Notes under the pieces: model-generated
The model's input: only the letters and a program-made list of their open reading frames with translations
What the model was told of the DNA's origin: nothing
Databases searched by the model: none
Translations under genes and position numbers: made by a program
Shown: piece by piece, positions 1-10,973 of the stretch
How positions within the stretch are numbered: position 1 is the stretch's first letter
Layout of the letters: every line of letters starts with the position of its first letter
Assembly: GCF_030815485.1 (NCBI RefSeq)
Contig: NZ_JAUSWV010000002.1
Coordinates: 4,774,001 to 4,838,000, forward strand
DNA: 64,000 nt
Source of the DNA: Streptomyces rishiriensis
Lineage (GTDB): Bacteria > Actinomycetota > Actinomycetes > Streptomycetales > Streptomycetaceae
Direction of reading: 5' to 3'

Positions 1-311
1 TCCGCCGCCTCCGTCACGTCGAAGCGGAACATCAGGACGCCGTTGGCCCCACGCGCGCGTGCCTGCTCGACGAGGCGCTCCATGGCCTGGTTGCGGGTCT
101 CGACGAGGGTCTTCGTCAAGCCCTTGAGCTCGCCGCCGATCATCGACTTGAGGCCGGCGCCGATCTGGCTGCCCAGGTGCCGTGAACGCACCGTCAGCCC
201 GAAGACCTCGCCGATGACCCGCTCCACCCGGAACCCGGGTACGTCGTTCGTGGTGACGACCAGTACGTCCGGCTCGGGGCCCTGCCCGCCGCCGTAGTCT
301 TCGATGCCCAT
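1..311 (-). CDS. YbjQ/UPF0145 family protein (partial, 3' end outside window)
   Basis: The reverse strand reads an open frame from ATG at 311 to the window edge (103 codons). The protein begins MGIEDYGGGQGPEPDVLVVT and continues with a segment around VPGFRVERVIGEVFGLTV, then KSMIGGELKGLTKTL and ARGANGVLMFRFD. This is the pattern of the YbjQ (DUF74/UPF0145) family, small proteins that form pentameric rings; their function is not firmly known, although they are often labelled heavy-metal binding. The C-terminus lies beyond base 1. It is divergent from the DedA gene. Confidence 0.85.
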   Translation of the reverse strand, partial: MGIEDYGGGQGPEPDVLVVTTNDVPGFRVERVIGEVFGLTVRSRHLGSQIGAGLKSMIGGELKGLTKTLVETRNQAMERLVEQARARGANGVLMFRFDVTEAA

Positions 312-453
312 GGCTCACAGCTTCGTCCCAGCGGGGCCCACAGTGCATCCCGGAGGCGTCCGTGGAACCTGGGGCGGACCCGTTGCGTTGATAGCTTTGT
401 GCGGCTGCACCATGGACGCCGTACCTTCCCCCACCCATCAGGAGCCCGGAACC

Positions 454-1479
454 GTGACGACGATCGCCCTCGGACCGAGCTGGCTGGACCCCAACTACCT
501 GCTCGACAACTTCGGTCTCTGGGGCCTGTTGCTCATCGTCTTCGCGGAGTCCGGCCTGCTGATCGGGTTCTTCCTGCCCGGTGACTCCCTGCTGTTCACC
601 GCCGGCCTGCTGATCACGTCGAACCAGCTGGACTTCCCGCTGTGGGGCGCGGTCGCCCTGATCTGCCTCGCCGCCGTCCTCGGCGACCAGGCGGGCTACA
701 TGTTCGGCAAGAAGGTCGGGCCGTCGCTGTTCAACCGGCCGGACTCCCGGCTGTTCAAGCAGGAGAACGTCACCAAGGCGCACGAGTTCTTCGAGAAGTA
801 CGGCCCGAAGTCCCTGGTCCTGGCCCGCTTCGTGCCCATCGTGCGCACGTTCACGCCGATCATCGCCGGTGTCAGCGGCATGCGGTACCGCTCCTTCCTG
901 GTCTTCAACGTCATCGGCGGCGTCCTGTGGGGCGCGGGTGTCACGCTGCTCGGCTCCTGGCTGGGCAACATCGACTTCGTCAAGAAGAACATCGAAGCGA
1001 TCCTCATCCTGATCGTCCTCGTCTCCGTGGTCCCGATCGCCATCGAGTTCCTGAGGGCCCGCTCGAAGGCCAAGAAGAACCCGCAGCAGACCCCGGCGCG
1101 GACTCCCGGGCAGCAGCAGCACCAGCAGGCCCCGGTCATGGACGACGCGACGACCCAGCTCCGCCGGATCGACCAGCCCGACGAGCAGTACCGGCACGAG
1201 CAGCAGTACCAGCCCGACCAGCAGCACCAGTACGGCCACCAGGGCCAGTACCAGGGCCACGGCCAGAACCAGGGCCAGCATCACGGTCAGAACCAGGGCC
1301 CGGCTGAACAGCACGACTACTACGGTCAGCAGCAGTACCCCCAGCAGCAGCCGTACCCGCAACAGCAGCCGTACCCGCAACAGCAGCAGTACCCCCAGGA
1401 CTGGCAGCAGCAGCCCCAGCAGCAGCCGTACGGCGCTCAGCAGAACAGCCAGTACCCCTACGACGACCAGGGCTACTAG
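454..1479 (+). CDS. DedA family membrane protein with Gln/Tyr-rich C-terminal tail
   Basis: The DedA/SNARE-associated (VTT) family comprises polytopic inner-membrane proteins linked to lipid flipping and envelope homeostasis. Family hallmarks are FAESGLLIGFFLPGDSLLF near the N-terminus and GPKSLVLARFVPIVRTF followed by AGVSGM in the middle; about five hydrophobic segments span residues 20-230. I chose GTG 454 because GGAG (441-444) sits 9 nt upstream; in-frame ATGs at 304 and 412 would add a non-conserved N-terminus and 304 would overlap the divergent gene. From about residue 250 the protein becomes an extreme low-complexity tail of Q, Y, P, G and H with repeated QQPYPQQ units, not typical of the core family. 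It converges on the exporter gene with only 4 bp between stops. Confidence 0.9.
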   Translation: MTTIALGPSWLDPNYLLDNFGLWGLLLIVFAESGLLIGFFLPGDSLLFTAGLLITSNQLDFPLWGAVALICLAAVLGDQAGYMFGKKVGPSLFNRPDSRLFKQENVTKAHEFFEKYGPKSLVLARFVPIVRTFTPIIAGVSGMRYRSFLVFNVIGGVLWGAGVTLLGSWLGNIDFVKKNIEAILILIVLVSVVPIAIEFLRARSKAKKNPQQTPARTPGQQQHQQAPVMDDATTQLRRIDQPDEQYRHEQQYQPDQQHQYGHQGQYQGHGQNQGQHHGQNQGPAEQHDYYGQQQYPQQQPYPQQQPYPQQQQYPQDWQQQPQQQPYGAQQNSQYPYDDQGY

Positions 1480-1483
1480 AGGC

Positions 1484-3145
1484 TCAGAAGCCTCGCGTCC
1501 GCTTGGCGGCCCGGCGCTTCTCGGCGGAGCCGATCCGCAGGAACAGCCGCGAGATCTCGGACCCGAGGTTCACGCCGATCGCGATGGCCATCGCCAGCGC
1601 CGCGGCCTTGGTGATCGACACCAGCCCCGCGTCCAGCTCGTTCTGCGCGATGGCTAGCAGCCCGAAGTAGGTCGCAGAACCCGGCAGCAGAGGGCCGATC
1701 GCGGCGGTGGTGTACGGCAGGGCGGAAGCGAACCGGTACCGCGAGAGCAACTGCCCGAACAGCCCCACGACGCCCGCCGCGACGGCCGTCGAGGCGACCG
1801 GCGAGATCTCCCCGGCATAGTGCATCGCGCCGTACACCGACCACGCCACACCGCCGTTCAGGGTGACGGCCAGCACGGTGGACCGTTCCTGTTGGAGCAG
1901 CACCGCGAAGGTCAACGACAGCAGCATCGACGCGCCGATCTGCCACAGCGGCCGCTCGGTGATCCCCAGGGCCGCGTCGGGATTCAGATGCGCGCCGAGC
2001 TGCACACCGACGTAGAGCATCACCAGGACGCCCGCCACGATGCCCACGAAGAAGTACATGACCTCCAGCAGGCGCGCGGCCGCGGTGATGTAGAAACCGG
2101 TCAGACCGTCCTGCACGCCCGCCACCAGCGCCCGTCCGGGCAGCAGCGCGAACAGCCCGCCCGTGATGACCGCGGACGCCTTCACATCGACGTCCGCCAG
2201 TGTCAGCGCGATGCCGATCGCGGCCGGCGGCATCGCGGCGACCAGGAACTGGTAGAACTCCGGCAGCCCGCGCCCCGCGCAGAGCCACGCCAGCCGGTCA
2301 CCCAGCATCGCGCCGAGCGCCGCCGCCACGAACACGACCAGGTCGCCGCCGACCAGCACCGAGGCCGCGCCCGCGAGCAGTCCGCTCGCCGAGGTCAGCA
2401 CCCATCCCGGGTACGGATGCCGGTTGCGGCGCATCTCCGCGAGCCGCCGGTAGGCCTCTTCCAGGGAGAGATGGCTCTCCGGGTCGCTCAGGTCGTCCAC
2501 GAGCCGGAAGACGGCCGCCAGGCGTGTGTAGTCGGTGCCCCGGCGCCGGACCGTCCGGGACGCCGTCACCGGGTCCTCCACGAGCGACGGCTGGTACGAG
2601 ATCGACAGCAGGGTGAACGTGACGTTGGGTTCGCAGCGGTCGAGCCCGTAGGAGCGGCAGACCGCGAACATCGCGGCTTCCACGTCCTCGGCGCCCTCGC
2701 CGCCCGCGAGCAGCAGCTCGCCGATGCGCAGCGTCAGGTCGAGCACGCGCGGGACGGCCGGACCGCCCTCCTCGGCCTTCGGCCCCGGCTCCGGCGCGGG
2801 CCGGTCGGACACCGGCATCCGCAGCATCGTGCGCATCCGGTCCTGCCAGGGCAGGTCCTTGATCAGACTCACCACCGGCACGCCCTCGGCCGGTGTGAAG
2901 GCGGCCGGAGCCTGGCGGGCGCTGTACGTGCTCGGCAGGCTGAACGCCGATCCCTCGCCCTCCGCGGCGGCGGGCGGGCCCACGTCCAGCCCGTTCGGGA
3001 CGGCGAACTCCGACGTGGTCTCCGGCTCACCGCCCGTTCTGGGGACGGCCAGCCCCGCCGGGATCGCGAACTCGGACGTGATCTCGGGGTCGAACCCGCT
3101 CCTCGCCTCGTCCGACTGCGGCTTGCGGTCCTCCGCCTCCGACAC
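1484..3145 (-). CDS. ThrE-type threonine/serine exporter family protein
   Basis: 553 residues from a GTG start (3143-3145) with AGGGAG about 9 nt upstream. The first ~135 residues are polar and look disordered. Next comes a soluble ThrE-like domain (DUF1212; RVLDLTLRIGELLLAGGEGA, then YGLDRCEPNVTFTLLS), followed by about ten hydrophobic helices, including the second module (DUF3815-like, ENELDAGLVSITKAAALAMA). Proteins with this two-module layout resemble Corynebacterium ThrE, a proton-motive-force-driven exporter of Thr and Ser at the membrane. Substrate is inferred only from the family. The gene ends 4 bp from the convergent DedA gene and is co-directional with ppa but separated from it by a strong palindrome. 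Confidence 0.88.
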   Translation of the reverse strand: MSEAEDRKPQSDEARSGFDPEITSEFAIPAGLAVPRTGGEPETTSEFAVPNGLDVGPPAAAEGEGSAFSLPSTYSARQAPAAFTPAEGVPVVSLIKDLPWQDRMRTMLRMPVSDRPAPEPGPKAEEGGPAVPRVLDLTLRIGELLLAGGEGAEDVEAAMFAVCRSYGLDRCEPNVTFTLLSISYQPSLVEDPVTASRTVRRRGTDYTRLAAVFRLVDDLSDPESHLSLEEAYRRLAEMRRNRHPYPGWVLTSASGLLAGAASVLVGGDLVVFVAAALGAMLGDRLAWLCAGRGLPEFYQFLVAAMPPAAIGIALTLADVDVKASAVITGGLFALLPGRALVAGVQDGLTGFYITAAARLLEVMYFFVGIVAGVLVMLYVGVQLGAHLNPDAALGITERPLWQIGASMLLSLTFAVLLQQERSTVLAVTLNGGVAWSVYGAMHYAGEISPVASTAVAAGVVGLFGQLLSRYRFASALPYTTAAIGPLLPGSATYFGLLAIAQNELDAGLVSITKAAALAMAIAIGVNLGSEISRLFLRIGSAEKRRAAKRTRGF

Positions 3146-3204
3146 TCAGCAACGCTCCCTGAACGACACGTTCCGTACTACGCCTCAGTATGCGCACAGA
3201 CGCG

Positions 3205-3240
3205 CGGAAGGGCCGCACGCGTACGCGTGCGGCCCTTCCG
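3205..3240. terminator. 36-bp perfect palindrome downstream of ppa
   Basis: Arms of 18 bp (3205-3222 and 3223-3240) are exact reverse complements with no spacer; the centre is ACGCGTACGCGT. It lies 21 bp past the ppa stop and 59 bp upstream of the exporter start, so it most likely terminates ppa transcription. There is no T run, which is usual in Streptomyces. Confidence 0.75.
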
Positions 3241-3261
3241 CAGCATCAGACGACAAAGGCC

Positions 3262-3753
3262 TCAGTGGCCGCCCTGGTCCTTGAAACGCTTGTAGGACCG
3301 CTCGATCTCGGCCTCGGCCTCGGTGCGGCCGACCCAGTCGGCGCCCTCGACGGACTTGCCGGGCTCCAGGTCCTTGTAGACCTCGAAGAAGTGCTGGATC
3401 TCCAGGCGGTCGAACTCCGACACGTGGTGGATGTCCCGCAGGTGCTCCACGCGCGGGTCGGTCGACGGGACGCACAGCAGCTTGTCGTCCCCGCCGGCCT
3501 CGTCCGTCATCCGGAACATGCCGATCGCGCGGCAGCGGATCAGGCAGCCCGGGAACGTCGGCTCGTCCAGGATGACCAGCGCGTCGAGCGGGTCGCCGTC
3601 CTCGCCGAGAGTGTTCTCGACGAATCCGTAGTCGGTCGGGTAGGCGGTCGAAGTGAAGAGTCGACGGTCCAGGCGGATCCGACCGGTCTCGTGGTCCACC
3701 TCGTACTTGTTCCGCGAACCCTTCGGAATCTCGATCGTGACGTCGAACTCCAC
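3262..3753 (-). CDS. ppa: inorganic pyrophosphatase (family I)
   Basis: Hydrolyses PPi to two phosphates in the cytoplasm with Mg2+, pulling biosynthetic reactions forward. The signature DGDPLDALV (D-x-D-P-x-D metal-binding aspartates) is present, as are KYEVDH and [13 protein letters not shown]. The frame can be opened at ATG 3777 or 3768, but GGAGGAG lies just before GTG 3753 (6-nt spacer), giving the 163-residue product beginning [12 protein letters not shown] that is normal for actinobacterial enzymes. Divergent from the carboxypeptidase gene. Confidence 0.96.
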   Translation of the reverse strand: MEFDVTIEIPKGSRNKYEVDHETGRIRLDRRLFTSTAYPTDYGFVENTLGEDGDPLDALVILDEPTFPGCLIRCRAIGMFRMTDEAGGDDKLLCVPSTDPRVEHLRDIHHVSEFDRLEIQHFFEVYKDLEPGKSVEGADWVGRTEAEAEIERSYKRFKDQGGH

Positions 3754-3838
3754 CGGTGGCTCCTCCATGATCAGCACATAGTTCTGGTGGTTAAGTGTCC
3801 CTCACGCCACAGTGTGATCGCGAAAGGGGCTGGTGTTC

Positions 3839-5494
3839 GTGCCAGAGCTGAGGCCTTGGCGGGCCGTGAGACCGCACATGGTGCGGGTCGCGGACGCCGT
3901 ACGACCGCGTCTGGCACGGACCGCAGGGATCGTACGACCTCGTCTCGCACGGGTGACGGCGGCCGCGAAGCCGCAGGTGGCACGGCTCACACAGGCGGCG
4001 AAGCCGCGGCTCGAGCGGATCACGAAGGCCGGTCCGAACACCAGGTCCTGGCAGTACACCGCGGGTGCGGCGACCGCCGGGCTGGCACTGGCCGCCGGTG
4101 TGGTGACCGTCGCCGGCCCCTGGGACTCCACCGGTCAGCGTACGGCGGAGCGCGACCGGGCAGCCGCCCTGGAACGGGTGGGTGGCACAGATCACGGCCG
4201 AACGGACGATTCGTCCGGTACCTCCGACACGGCGGCCGGAGCGCCGCGTCCGGCGCCGAGCGCAGCCTCCGTCCTCACGGGCCTCGGCGGCACCGCCAAC
4301 GCCGTGAAGTCCGCCCCGGACGCCCTTCCCGCCGGCACGGGCATCGCGGGCGTCCTGGACCCCCTCCTGGGCGATCCGGCCCTCGGCGCCCGGCGGACCG
4401 CCGTCGTCGTCGACGTGGCCACCGGCAAGCGGCTGTACGGCTCCGGCGCCGACTTGGCGCTGACCCCGGCGTCCACCACGAAGATCGCCACCGCTGCCGC
4501 CGCGCTCTCCGCGATGGGCGGCGACCACCGCCTCACCACCCGCGCCGCGCTGGAACCCGACACCGAGGAAGTCGTCCTCGTCGGCGGCGGCGACCCCACC
4601 CTGACGGCGCGCGCGGACGCCGAGGGCTGGGCCGACCTGCGCACCCTCGCCGCTTCCACGGCCGCCGCCCTCAAGAAGAGCGGTCTCACCAAGGTGACGC
4701 TCTCGTACGACACGACGCTGTTCGCCGGAACCCGGATTCACCCCATCGGGGTCAACCCCAACCTCGCCCCGGTCACCGCCCTGTCCGCCGACGAGGGCCG
4801 TACCGACGACTCCACCAGCGGCCCGACGACCCGGGTGAGCGACCCGGCGGCCGACGCGACCGTCAAGTTCGGCGAGTTCCTGAAGGCCGCCGGCATCAAG
4901 ACCTCGGCCCCCGGGCCCTCCAAGGCCACCACGCGCGCGAAGACCCTCGCCACGGTGTCCTCGCCCCCGCTGTCCGTCCTGGTCGAACGGATGCTGACCA
5001 ACAGCGACAACGACATCGCCGAGGCTCTCGCCCGCCAGACCGCCGTCGCGACCGGTGGCCGCGCCGACTTCGCCGGCGCGGGGAAGGCCGTCCAGGCCCA
5101 ACTGAGGAAGCTCGGACTGCCGTTGAAAGGCGTCCGGATCAAGGACGGCAGCGGACTCGACCGCGAGGACCGGCTCACGGCGAACCTTCTGGCCGCCCTC
5201 CTGGTCAAGGCCGGCGACGCCACCCGGCCCGAGCTGCGCCCCGTCCTCACCGGCCTCCCCGTCGCGGGCTTCACCGGCACCCTGACCAGCCGCTACACCG
5301 AGGGCGCGGCCGGTGTCGTGCGCGCCAAGACCGGCACCCTGACCGGTGTGAACACCCTCGCCGGCACGGTCGTCGACCAGGACGGCCGTCTCCTCGCGTT
5401 CGCCCTCCTGGCCGCCGGCACGACCGACCCGGCGGCGGCCCAGGCGGCGCTGGACCGGGCGGCGACGGCGCTGGCGGGGTGCGGCTGCCGCTGA
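3839..5494 (+). CDS. dacB: D-alanyl-D-alanine carboxypeptidase/endopeptidase (PBP4 family, S13)
   Basis: A penicillin-binding-protein-type serine peptidase that trims or cleaves peptidoglycan cross-links outside the membrane. Catalytic motifs are S-T-T-K (residues ~212-215), S-D-N (~389-391) and K-T-G (~497-499), in the order and spacing of family S13. Start: GTG 3839 has AAAGGGG 9 nt upstream; GTG 3833 would leave only 3 nt. Before a single hydrophobic anchor (YTAGAATAGLALAAGVVTVAG, residues ~75-95) lie five consecutive 11-residue basic repeats (residues ~11-65), unusual for the family. Between anchor and catalytic domain is an Ala/Gly/Thr-rich linker. About 551 aa in all. It is the first gene of a + strand series leading to folE. 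Confidence 0.92.
   Translation: MPELRPWRAVRPHMVRVADAVRPRLARTAGIVRPRLARVTAAAKPQVARLTQAAKPRLERITKAGPNTRSWQYTAGAATAGLALAAGVVTVAGPWDSTGQRTAERDRAAALERVGGTDHGRTDDSSGTSDTAAGAPRPAPSAASVLTGLGGTANAVKSAPDALPAGTGIAGVLDPLLGDPALGARRTAVVVDVATGKRLYGSGADLALTPASTTKIATAAAALSAMGGDHRLTTRAALEPDTEEVVLVGGGDPTLTARADAEGWADLRTLAASTAAALKKSGLTKVTLSYDTTLFAGTRIHPIGVNPNLAPVTALSADEGRTDDSTSGPTTRVSDPAADATVKFGEFLKAAGIKTSAPGPSKATTRAKTLATVSSPPLSVLVERMLTNSDNDIAEALARQTAVATGGRADFAGAGKAVQAQLRKLGLPLKGVRIKDGSGLDREDRLTANLLAALLVKAGDATRPELRPVLTGLPVAGFTGTLTSRYTEGAAGVVRAKTGTLTGVNTLAGTVVDQDGRLLAFALLAAGTTDPAAAQAALDRAATALAGCGCR
3869..4033 (+). repeat. five tandem 11-codon repeats in the dacB 5' region
   Basis: The encoded units are RPHMVRVADAV, RPRLARTAGIV, RPRLARVTAAA, KPQVARLTQAA and KPRLERITKAG. 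Each starts R/K-P, has R at position 6 and hydrophobic residues at positions 4, 7 and 11. The period of 11 residues equals three helical turns, so an amphipathic basic helix is likely on the cytoplasmic side of the anchor. Confidence 0.9.
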
Positions 5495-5604
5495 CGGGCC
5501 GCGGCCCCGGCGCCCCCGAGCCGTCCCCGGTCCCGACCCTGACATCTCCCTGACCGGTCTCCCATGGCCTGCCCCCAATGGCGGCGCTCACGTACGGTTG
5601 ACGC

Positions 5605-6738
5605 ATGACGAGCATCGGTGGCGCTGCTTCTTCGGGGATGGTCGACTGGAATCTCGCGGTGGCGACCGCGACCCGGCTCGTTCGGCCGGGACCGGAGGTC
5701 AGCCGTGACGAGGCGCGTGCCGTCGTCGCGGAACTGCGCCGACACGCCAAGGCCTCGGAGGAACACGTCCGGGGCTTCACTCGTATGGGCACCGAGGCCA
5801 TCCACGACACCCCGGTCCTCGTCGTCGACCGCCCGGGCTGGGTGGCGGCGAACGTGGCGGGTTTCCGCGAGATCCTCAAGCCCCTCCTCGACAAGATGCA
5901 GGAACGGCGCGGCAACACCCCCGGCGGCGCGGTCCTCGGCGCCGTCGGCGGCAAGGTCACCGGCGTGGAACTCGGAGTGCTGCTGTCCTTCCTGTCCTCC
6001 CGCGTCCTGGGTCAATACGAGACCTTCGCCCCCGCCACGCGTGAGCTCCCCGCCGGGGCCAATGGCGGCGGCCGTCTGCTGCTCGTCGCGCCGAACATCG
6101 TCCACGTGGAACGCGAACTCGACGTCGAGCCCCACGACTTCCGGCTGTGGGTGTGCCTCCACGAGGAGACGCACCGCACCCAGTTCTCGGCCGTGCCCTG
6201 GCTGCGGGACCACCTCGAGGGCGAGATCCAGTCGTTCTTGGGCGAGACCGACGTCGACCCCATGACGTTCCTGGAGCGGGTCAGGGAAGCGGCGCAGTCC
6301 CTCGCCGGCGGCCGGCCCGAGGGCGAGGAGGACGACGGCGGCCGCTCCCTGGTCGAACTGGTGCAGACGCCCGCCCAGCGGGAGATCCTGACCCGTCTGA
6401 CCGCCGTGATGTCCCTCCTGGAGGGGCACGCCGACTTCGTCATGGACGGAGTGGGCCCGGAAGTCGTGGCGTCCGTCGCCGAGATCCGCGAGAAGTTCCA
6501 GCAGCGCCGCGCCAAGGGCGCCTCCCGACTGGACATCGCGCTGCGCAAGTTGCTCGGCCTGGACGCCAAGCTCAAGCAGTACCGGGACGGCGAGCGCTTC
6601 GTGCGGGCCGTCGTCGACCAGGTCGGCATGGACGGCTTCAACCGCGTATGGACCTCCCCGAACACACTTCCGACCAAGGCCGAGATCGCCCAGCCCGCGG
6701 AGTGGGTCGCACGGGTGCACCGCAAGGCCGAGTCATGA
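5605..6738 (+). CDS. zinc-dependent metalloprotease-like protein (DUF2342, F420-biosynthesis-associated family)
   Basis: 377 aa from ATG 5605. A thermolysin-like zinc motif H-E-E-T-H is at residues 186-190 (context VCLHEETHRTQF), with further conserved-looking stretches such as LEGHADFVMDGVGPEVV, where the E and D could complete a metal site. This matches an actinobacterial family (DUF2342) annotated as putative zinc metallopeptidase or as associated with coenzyme F420 biosynthesis by gene co-occurrence; no activity is established to my knowledge. It has no signal peptide, so is probably cytoplasmic. The gene sits between dacB and tilS on the same strand. Confidence 0.82.
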   Translation: MTSIGGAASSGMVDWNLAVATATRLVRPGPEVSRDEARAVVAELRRHAKASEEHVRGFTRMGTEAIHDTPVLVVDRPGWVAANVAGFREILKPLLDKMQERRGNTPGGAVLGAVGGKVTGVELGVLLSFLSSRVLGQYETFAPATRELPAGANGGGRLLLVAPNIVHVERELDVEPHDFRLWVCLHEETHRTQFSAVPWLRDHLEGEIQSFLGETDVDPMTFLERVREAAQSLAGGRPEGEEDDGGRSLVELVQTPAQREILTRLTAVMSLLEGHADFVMDGVGPEVVASVAEIREKFQQRRAKGASRLDIALRKLLGLDAKLKQYRDGERFVRAVVDQVGMDGFNRVWTSPNTLPTKAEIAQPAEWVARVHRKAES

Positions 6739-6931
6739 ACCCGCCGGTACGACGGTGGACCGTATCCGGCCGACGGCAGGCGAACGCCCCTTCAATCACC
6801 CGTCCGAGGGACCGTGAGCCCTTGGCAGGCGTGCAATGCTCGGGGAACGCCCCGGTTCTGTCACCATCTACACACTCTGCGTGACCGAACCTCGGGTTCA
6901 CCCCCGACAACTTCATGAAGGGAACCGGACA

Positions 6932-7963
6932 GTGGGTCCCCATCCTGCGGTCGCGGCGATACGCCTGGCGGTCCGCCGCGTACTCCACGACATCCTCAAC
7001 GACCACCCCGCCCCCGAGACAGGCTCCCACGAGCGACCGGCACCGCCGCTCGTGCTCGTGGCGTGTTCCGGTGGCGCCGACTCCATGGCGCTCGCCTCCG
7101 CCCTCGCCTTCGAGGCACCCCGGCTCGGCATCCGCGCCGGCGGTGTCACCGTCGACCACGGCCTCCAGCCCGGCTCCGACCTGCGCGCCGAGGAAGTCGT
7201 CCTGCGCCTGCGCGAACTCGGCCTCGATCCCGTCGAGGCCACGGCCGTGACCGTCGGCCGCGAAGGCGGTCCCGAGGCCGCCGCTCGCGACGCGCGCTAC
7301 GCCGCCCTCGACGCAGCCGCCGTCCGCCACGACGCCGTCGCGATCCTGCTCGGCCACACCCGTGACGACCAGGCGGAAACCGTACTGCTCGGCCTCGCCC
7401 GCGGCTCCGGCATCCGCTCCCTGTCCGGGATGGCGGCCGTCTCCGGAGGTCCGGGGGCCGCCCGCCGCTACCGCCGCCCCTTCCTCCAGCTCGACCGGCA
7501 GACCGCCCGCAAGGCCTGCATGGTCCAGTCCCTGCCCGTCTGGGACGACCCGCACAACGCCGACCCGGCCTACACCCGCTCCCGGCTGCGCCACGAGGGG
7601 CTGCCCGCCCTGGAGAAGGCCCTCGGCAAGGGCGTCGTCGAGGCTCTCGCCCGTACGGCCCAGCTCTCCCGTGACGACGCCGACGCCCTCGACGCCTGGG
7701 CGGGCCAGGCCGAGTCCTCGGTACGGGACGCCGCCGGTCTTCTGGAGTGCGCCAAGCTCTACGCCCTGCCGCCCGCCGTACGCCGTCGGATCCTGCGCCG
7801 CGCCGCCATCGAGGCGGGCGCTCCGGCCGGTTCCCTCTTCGCCCGGCACATCGAGGAGGTCGACCGGCTGATCACCGGTTGGCGCGGCCAGGGGGTCATC
7901 AATCTCCCCGGCAAAGTCCTCGCCCAGCGCCAGGGTGGCAGACTGGTGATTCGGCAAGGCTGA
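6932..7963 (+). CDS. tilS: tRNA(Ile)-lysidine synthetase
   Basis: TilS ligates lysine to C34 of the CAU-anticodon tRNA-Ile using ATP, switching codon recognition from AUG to AUA. The N-type PP-loop SGGADS is at residues 46-51, followed by [20 protein letters not shown], characteristic of TilS. Start: GTG 6932 has GAAGGGA 8 nt upstream; the frame continues back to 6836 but that extension (rich in T, Y and H) has no family resemblance. 343 aa is short for TilS, as expected for actinobacteria. Followed at 72 bp by hpt. Confidence 0.93.
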   Translation: MGPHPAVAAIRLAVRRVLHDILNDHPAPETGSHERPAPPLVLVACSGGADSMALASALAFEAPRLGIRAGGVTVDHGLQPGSDLRAEEVVLRLRELGLDPVEATAVTVGREGGPEAAARDARYAALDAAAVRHDAVAILLGHTRDDQAETVLLGLARGSGIRSLSGMAAVSGGPGAARRYRRPFLQLDRQTARKACMVQSLPVWDDPHNADPAYTRSRLRHEGLPALEKALGKGVVEALARTAQLSRDDADALDAWAGQAESSVRDAAGLLECAKLYALPPAVRRRILRRAAIEAGAPAGSLFARHIEEVDRLITGWRGQGVINLPGKVLAQRQGGRLVIRQG

Positions 7964-8035
7964 ATCCGGGCCCTCCGGCAGGACCGCTTACGTGGTCGTG
8001 GGCGGTCCCGGTGGCCGCTGGGACAACCGAAAGTG

Positions 8036-8596
8036 ATGCGGGTGGACGCGAAAGACATGGGCACCGACCTCAAAGAGGTGCTCATCACCAAGGAAGAGAT
8101 CGACGCGAAGCTGGTCGATCTGGCCGCGAAGATCGATGCGGAGTACGCGGGCAAGGACCTGCTCATCGTCGGTGTCCTCAAGGGCGCCGTGATGGTCATG
8201 GCCGACCTCGCCCGATCCCTGTCCACCCCCGTCACCATGGACTGGATGGCCGTGTCGTCCTACGGCGCGGGCACCCAGTCCTCCGGTGTCGTGCGGATCC
8301 TCAAGGACCTGGACACCGACATCAAGGGCCGCCACGTCCTGATCGTCGAGGACATCATCGACTCAGGTCTGACGCTGTCCTGGCTGATCTCCAACCTCGG
8401 CTCGCGCGAGCCCGCCACCCTCAAGGTGTGCACGCTGCTGCGCAAGCCCGAGGCCGCCAAGGTCGCCATCGACGTCGAGTGGGTCGGCTTCGACATCCCC
8501 AACGAGTTCGTCGTCGGCTACGGCCTCGACTACGCCGAGAAGTACCGCAACCTCCCGTTCGTCGGTACGCTCGCGCCCCACGTCTACGGCGGCTGA
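8036..8596 (+). CDS. hpt: hypoxanthine phosphoribosyltransferase
   Basis: Salvages hypoxanthine/guanine with PRPP to IMP/GMP. The PRPP-binding motif VEDIIDSGLT is at residues ~104-113, with VLKGAVMVMADL upstream and VGFDIPNEFVVGYGLDYAEKYRNLP near the C-terminus, which are family hallmarks. ATG 8036 gives the usual MRVDAKDMG start; a GTG directly before it (8033) is also possible. 186 aa, full length. The order tilS-hpt-ftsH is widely conserved in bacteria. Confidence 0.95.
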   Translation: MRVDAKDMGTDLKEVLITKEEIDAKLVDLAAKIDAEYAGKDLLIVGVLKGAVMVMADLARSLSTPVTMDWMAVSSYGAGTQSSGVVRILKDLDTDIKGRHVLIVEDIIDSGLTLSWLISNLGSREPATLKVCTLLRKPEAAKVAIDVEWVGFDIPNEFVVGYGLDYAEKYRNLPFVGTLAPHVYGG

Positions 8597-8782
8597 AACC
8601 CGAAGGGCCCAAGCCCCGAACGAAGATCGGGAACCTCGGCGGGCCTTTCACCGTTGGAGCATGCAGACGGGTGCGCCAGCCTTCCCGTGCGGCTCCGCGC
8701 GACGAAGCTGGGGTACCGTCAGAAGAACTGTCTTATCAAACTCACTATGGCAGGAGGGACGGGGCGACACCGCTCCGTATGG

Positions 8783-10822
<2,040 letters not shown>

Positions 10823-10857
10823 TCAGGCTCCCGGGTGCCCCACCAGGCCCGGAATGG

Positions 10858-10900
10858 ATGCCGCGCCCCCCAGGTTCTAGCCTGGGGGGCGCGGCATTTT
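10858..10900 (+). terminator. intrinsic terminator after ftsH
   Basis: Perfect 17-bp arms (10858-10874 and 10881-10897) enclose a 6-nt loop TTCTAG and are followed by TTT. It separates ftsH from folE, so folE probably has its own promoter in the 70 bp that follow. Confidence 0.88.
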
Positions 10901-10973
10901 CGTCCGACGTCCGTCGGTGCCGCGATGAGGCGCGTGACCCACACGCGCGACCCGCACAGGAACGAGGCACCAC

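Noticed and set aside
3190-5553. Very long open frames overlapping real genes (e.g. 787 aa here, 860 aa at 43638-46220, 1029 aa at 20320-23409)
   Set aside because: They are products of high GC with few stop codons. Their amino acid mix is dominated by R, G, P and A, and the real genes (recognisable families) use the other frame; only the conserved parts were kept.
6781-6931. Sigma-54-like promoter (TTGGCA...GCAATGC) upstream of tilS
   Set aside because: Streptomyces lacks sigma-54, and the spacing does not fit; coincidental match.
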